DNA of 24,766 nt from Physocladia obscura (lineage: Eukaryota; Chytridiomycota; Chytridiomycetes; Chytridiales; Chytriomycetaceae), in contig JADGJH010000093.1 in NCBI GenBank assembly GCA_027596945.1, positions 1 to 24,766 of the forward strand, in the 5' to 3' direction. The notes under the pieces were generated by a model, which was not told the origin of the DNA, ran no database searches, and saw only the letters and a program-made list of their open reading frames with translations. Numbering within the stretch: position 1 is the stretch's first letter; each line of letters starts with the position of its first letter. Positions 23,630-24,766 of this stretch are shown piece by piece. The translations under genes and the position numbers were made by a program.

Positions 23630-24683
23630 TTATTTCGCATAAATATCTTTATCAACTCCATTCACAGAGTAAAACAAGTTCAGAGAAGCAACAACTTTCT
23701 CCAAACCATTAAGCCAATTTTCAAACTCCTGCCAGAAATTCGGAGAAGTGTCGCCGAGATTTCTGTAAAAATCAGCTCGTCTTGGGCAGGCGCTCATTGC
23801 CATCTACAACATAGAACAAAAAAAAGTTTCAGTAGATGTATGTTTTGTTCATAAATCTGAACAAGAATAAAACACATTGGTGATTATGTGCGTTTGCGTG
23901 TGTGTATTTGTGGGTGGTGGACTGGAGGGGAATAGTTGGGAATATATAATATTTTTTTTTAGCATACAGAAAAAACTGGGCGAATCAAAAAGTTATGGAA
24001 TGGAGCCAAAGCCACGGAATACGCTTTGCCAAACGATGTGCTCAGTTCCTCAGATCGATCATCGAAGCTTCTCCTCAAAGCGATGGCTTTGTTTTTTATT
24101 TTACTGTTAAATTATGCCACGCTTTTGCTTTTGGTTTCTAATTATTATTATTTTTTTTGGATCCTCCTCCTCTTTTATAACCCCACAAGATATCAACAAT
24201 TTAAAATAATTTTTTTTGTGTTACCAGTCAATTCCAACGTGCGTTTGAGCCACAAGAGACCTTCAGCAGCCGGTCTTTTTGAAGTTGTCAGTTCCTGTTT
24301 GACGAAAGCTTCGAGCGTTGCAAATGCGATTGGGTTCTCGCGGTACTTTGTTTGTACTTTCTGCGTGTATCCGTTAGTGTGGCTGTTGTTTTATGAAATA
24401 CAAGAAAAAAAACATATAAAGAACCGTAATGTTGCCCTGAATATCCGATTTGATGACCGAAAAGGTTGCGCCAAGTGTCTCTAATGTGTTTGATTAGTTT
24501 TTTTTTTTATAGAAAAGACCAAGCAAATCAAAAACTGGTGGAGAGGGTTTAAAAATGTAAACTTAACAAACCAAGTATCCCGGAAAGCCCTTCGCTCGCC
24601 TTCACGAATGAAATTACATCGATTCCTTGTTCGGTGATTACCACGTCGGCAAACGACGAGTTTCTTTCAAAGTACGACGTCAT
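23630..24683 (-). CDS. GLTP: Glycolipid transfer protein (GLTP), 5 exons
   Basis: Cytosolic all-helical protein that binds and moves glycosphingolipids (or related lipids) between membranes. Exons on the minus strand: 24683-24572, 24480-24425, 24360-24225, 24086-23968, 23803-23630, giving 198 aa (human GLTP about 209). The headgroup-recognition set is all visible: IKSDIQGNITKV provides the Asp, Asn and Lys of the DxxxNxxK motif, LLWLKRTLEL provides the stacking Trp, and LAPFHNFLIRPVF provides the His. The C-terminus carries helix NFWQEFENWLNGLEKVVASL. The start at 24683 is the first ATG behind a long A/T tract. Introns of 138 and 164 bp are long for this window. Whether the lipid is a glycolipid or a ceramide-1-phosphate-like ligand cannot be settled from sequence. 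Confidence 0.9.
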
Positions 24684-24766
24684 TAATTTTCAATTTTTTT
24701 TTTTTTTTTGAAGAAAAAAAAAAAAATTAAAAAAATTTAAATTAAAAAAAAAAAAAAAAAAAATAA
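24684..24766. repeat. A/T homopolymer tract at the window edge
   Basis: Runs of T followed by runs of A, upstream of the GLTP start codon. No gene is visible; the tract may include the GLTP promoter. Confidence 0.7.

Overview
The window is nuclear DNA of a compact, intron-rich, AT-rich eukaryote. I can spell out ten protein genes and one decaying gene copy, with about 82 introns in 24.8 kb. Introns are mostly 37-90 bp and GT-AG, with two GC-AG exceptions. Intergenic gaps are often under 150 bp. Every model was built by hand from codon frame, splice signals and remembered family sequence features, and each sums to a whole number of codons. IFT20 implies a flagellum or cilium. A fimbrin-like CH domain, a Rec8 kleisin most like the fission-yeast form, and a Crz1-like three-finger transcription factor point to an opisthokont near the base of the fungi (zoosporic fungus, aphelid or relative). 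That placement is inference; the species is not identifiable from the sequence alone.

Layout. 97-8934 (+): complete TOR kinase gene, 32 exons. 8971-9515 (-): IFT20, tail to tail with TOR with only 36 bp between stop codons. 9540-10707 (-): a CH-domain plus coiled-coil protein ending 24 bp upstream of the IFT20 start. 10820-13889 (-): Rec8 meiotic cohesin kleisin, 15 exons. A 266-bp divergent gap follows. 14156-18586 (+): three tandem old yellow enzyme (OYE) paralogues sharing all five intron positions; the third is broken by a nonsense codon and has lost its active-site segment. 18625-19810 (-): an unrecognised 292-aa protein. 19811-20444: a 634-bp gap with an unresolved coding-like stretch and A/T homopolymers. 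20445-21737 (+): a protein with an MGC acylation signal and a stathmin-like helix. 21933-23467 (-): three-finger zinc-finger protein with a polyglutamine tract. 23630-24683 (-): glycolipid transfer protein (GLTP).

Functionally this is mostly a housekeeping and regulatory neighbourhood (growth control, ciliary transport, meiosis, lipid transfer, transcription). The accessory element is the OYE cluster, which shows duplication followed by decay. No rRNA, tRNA, transposon or CRISPR was recognised. The points most worth a second look are the degraded OYE copy, the CH/coiled-coil protein packed against IFT20, the stathmin-like acylated protein, the unidentified 292-aa protein and the unresolved 19.9-20.3 kb stretch.
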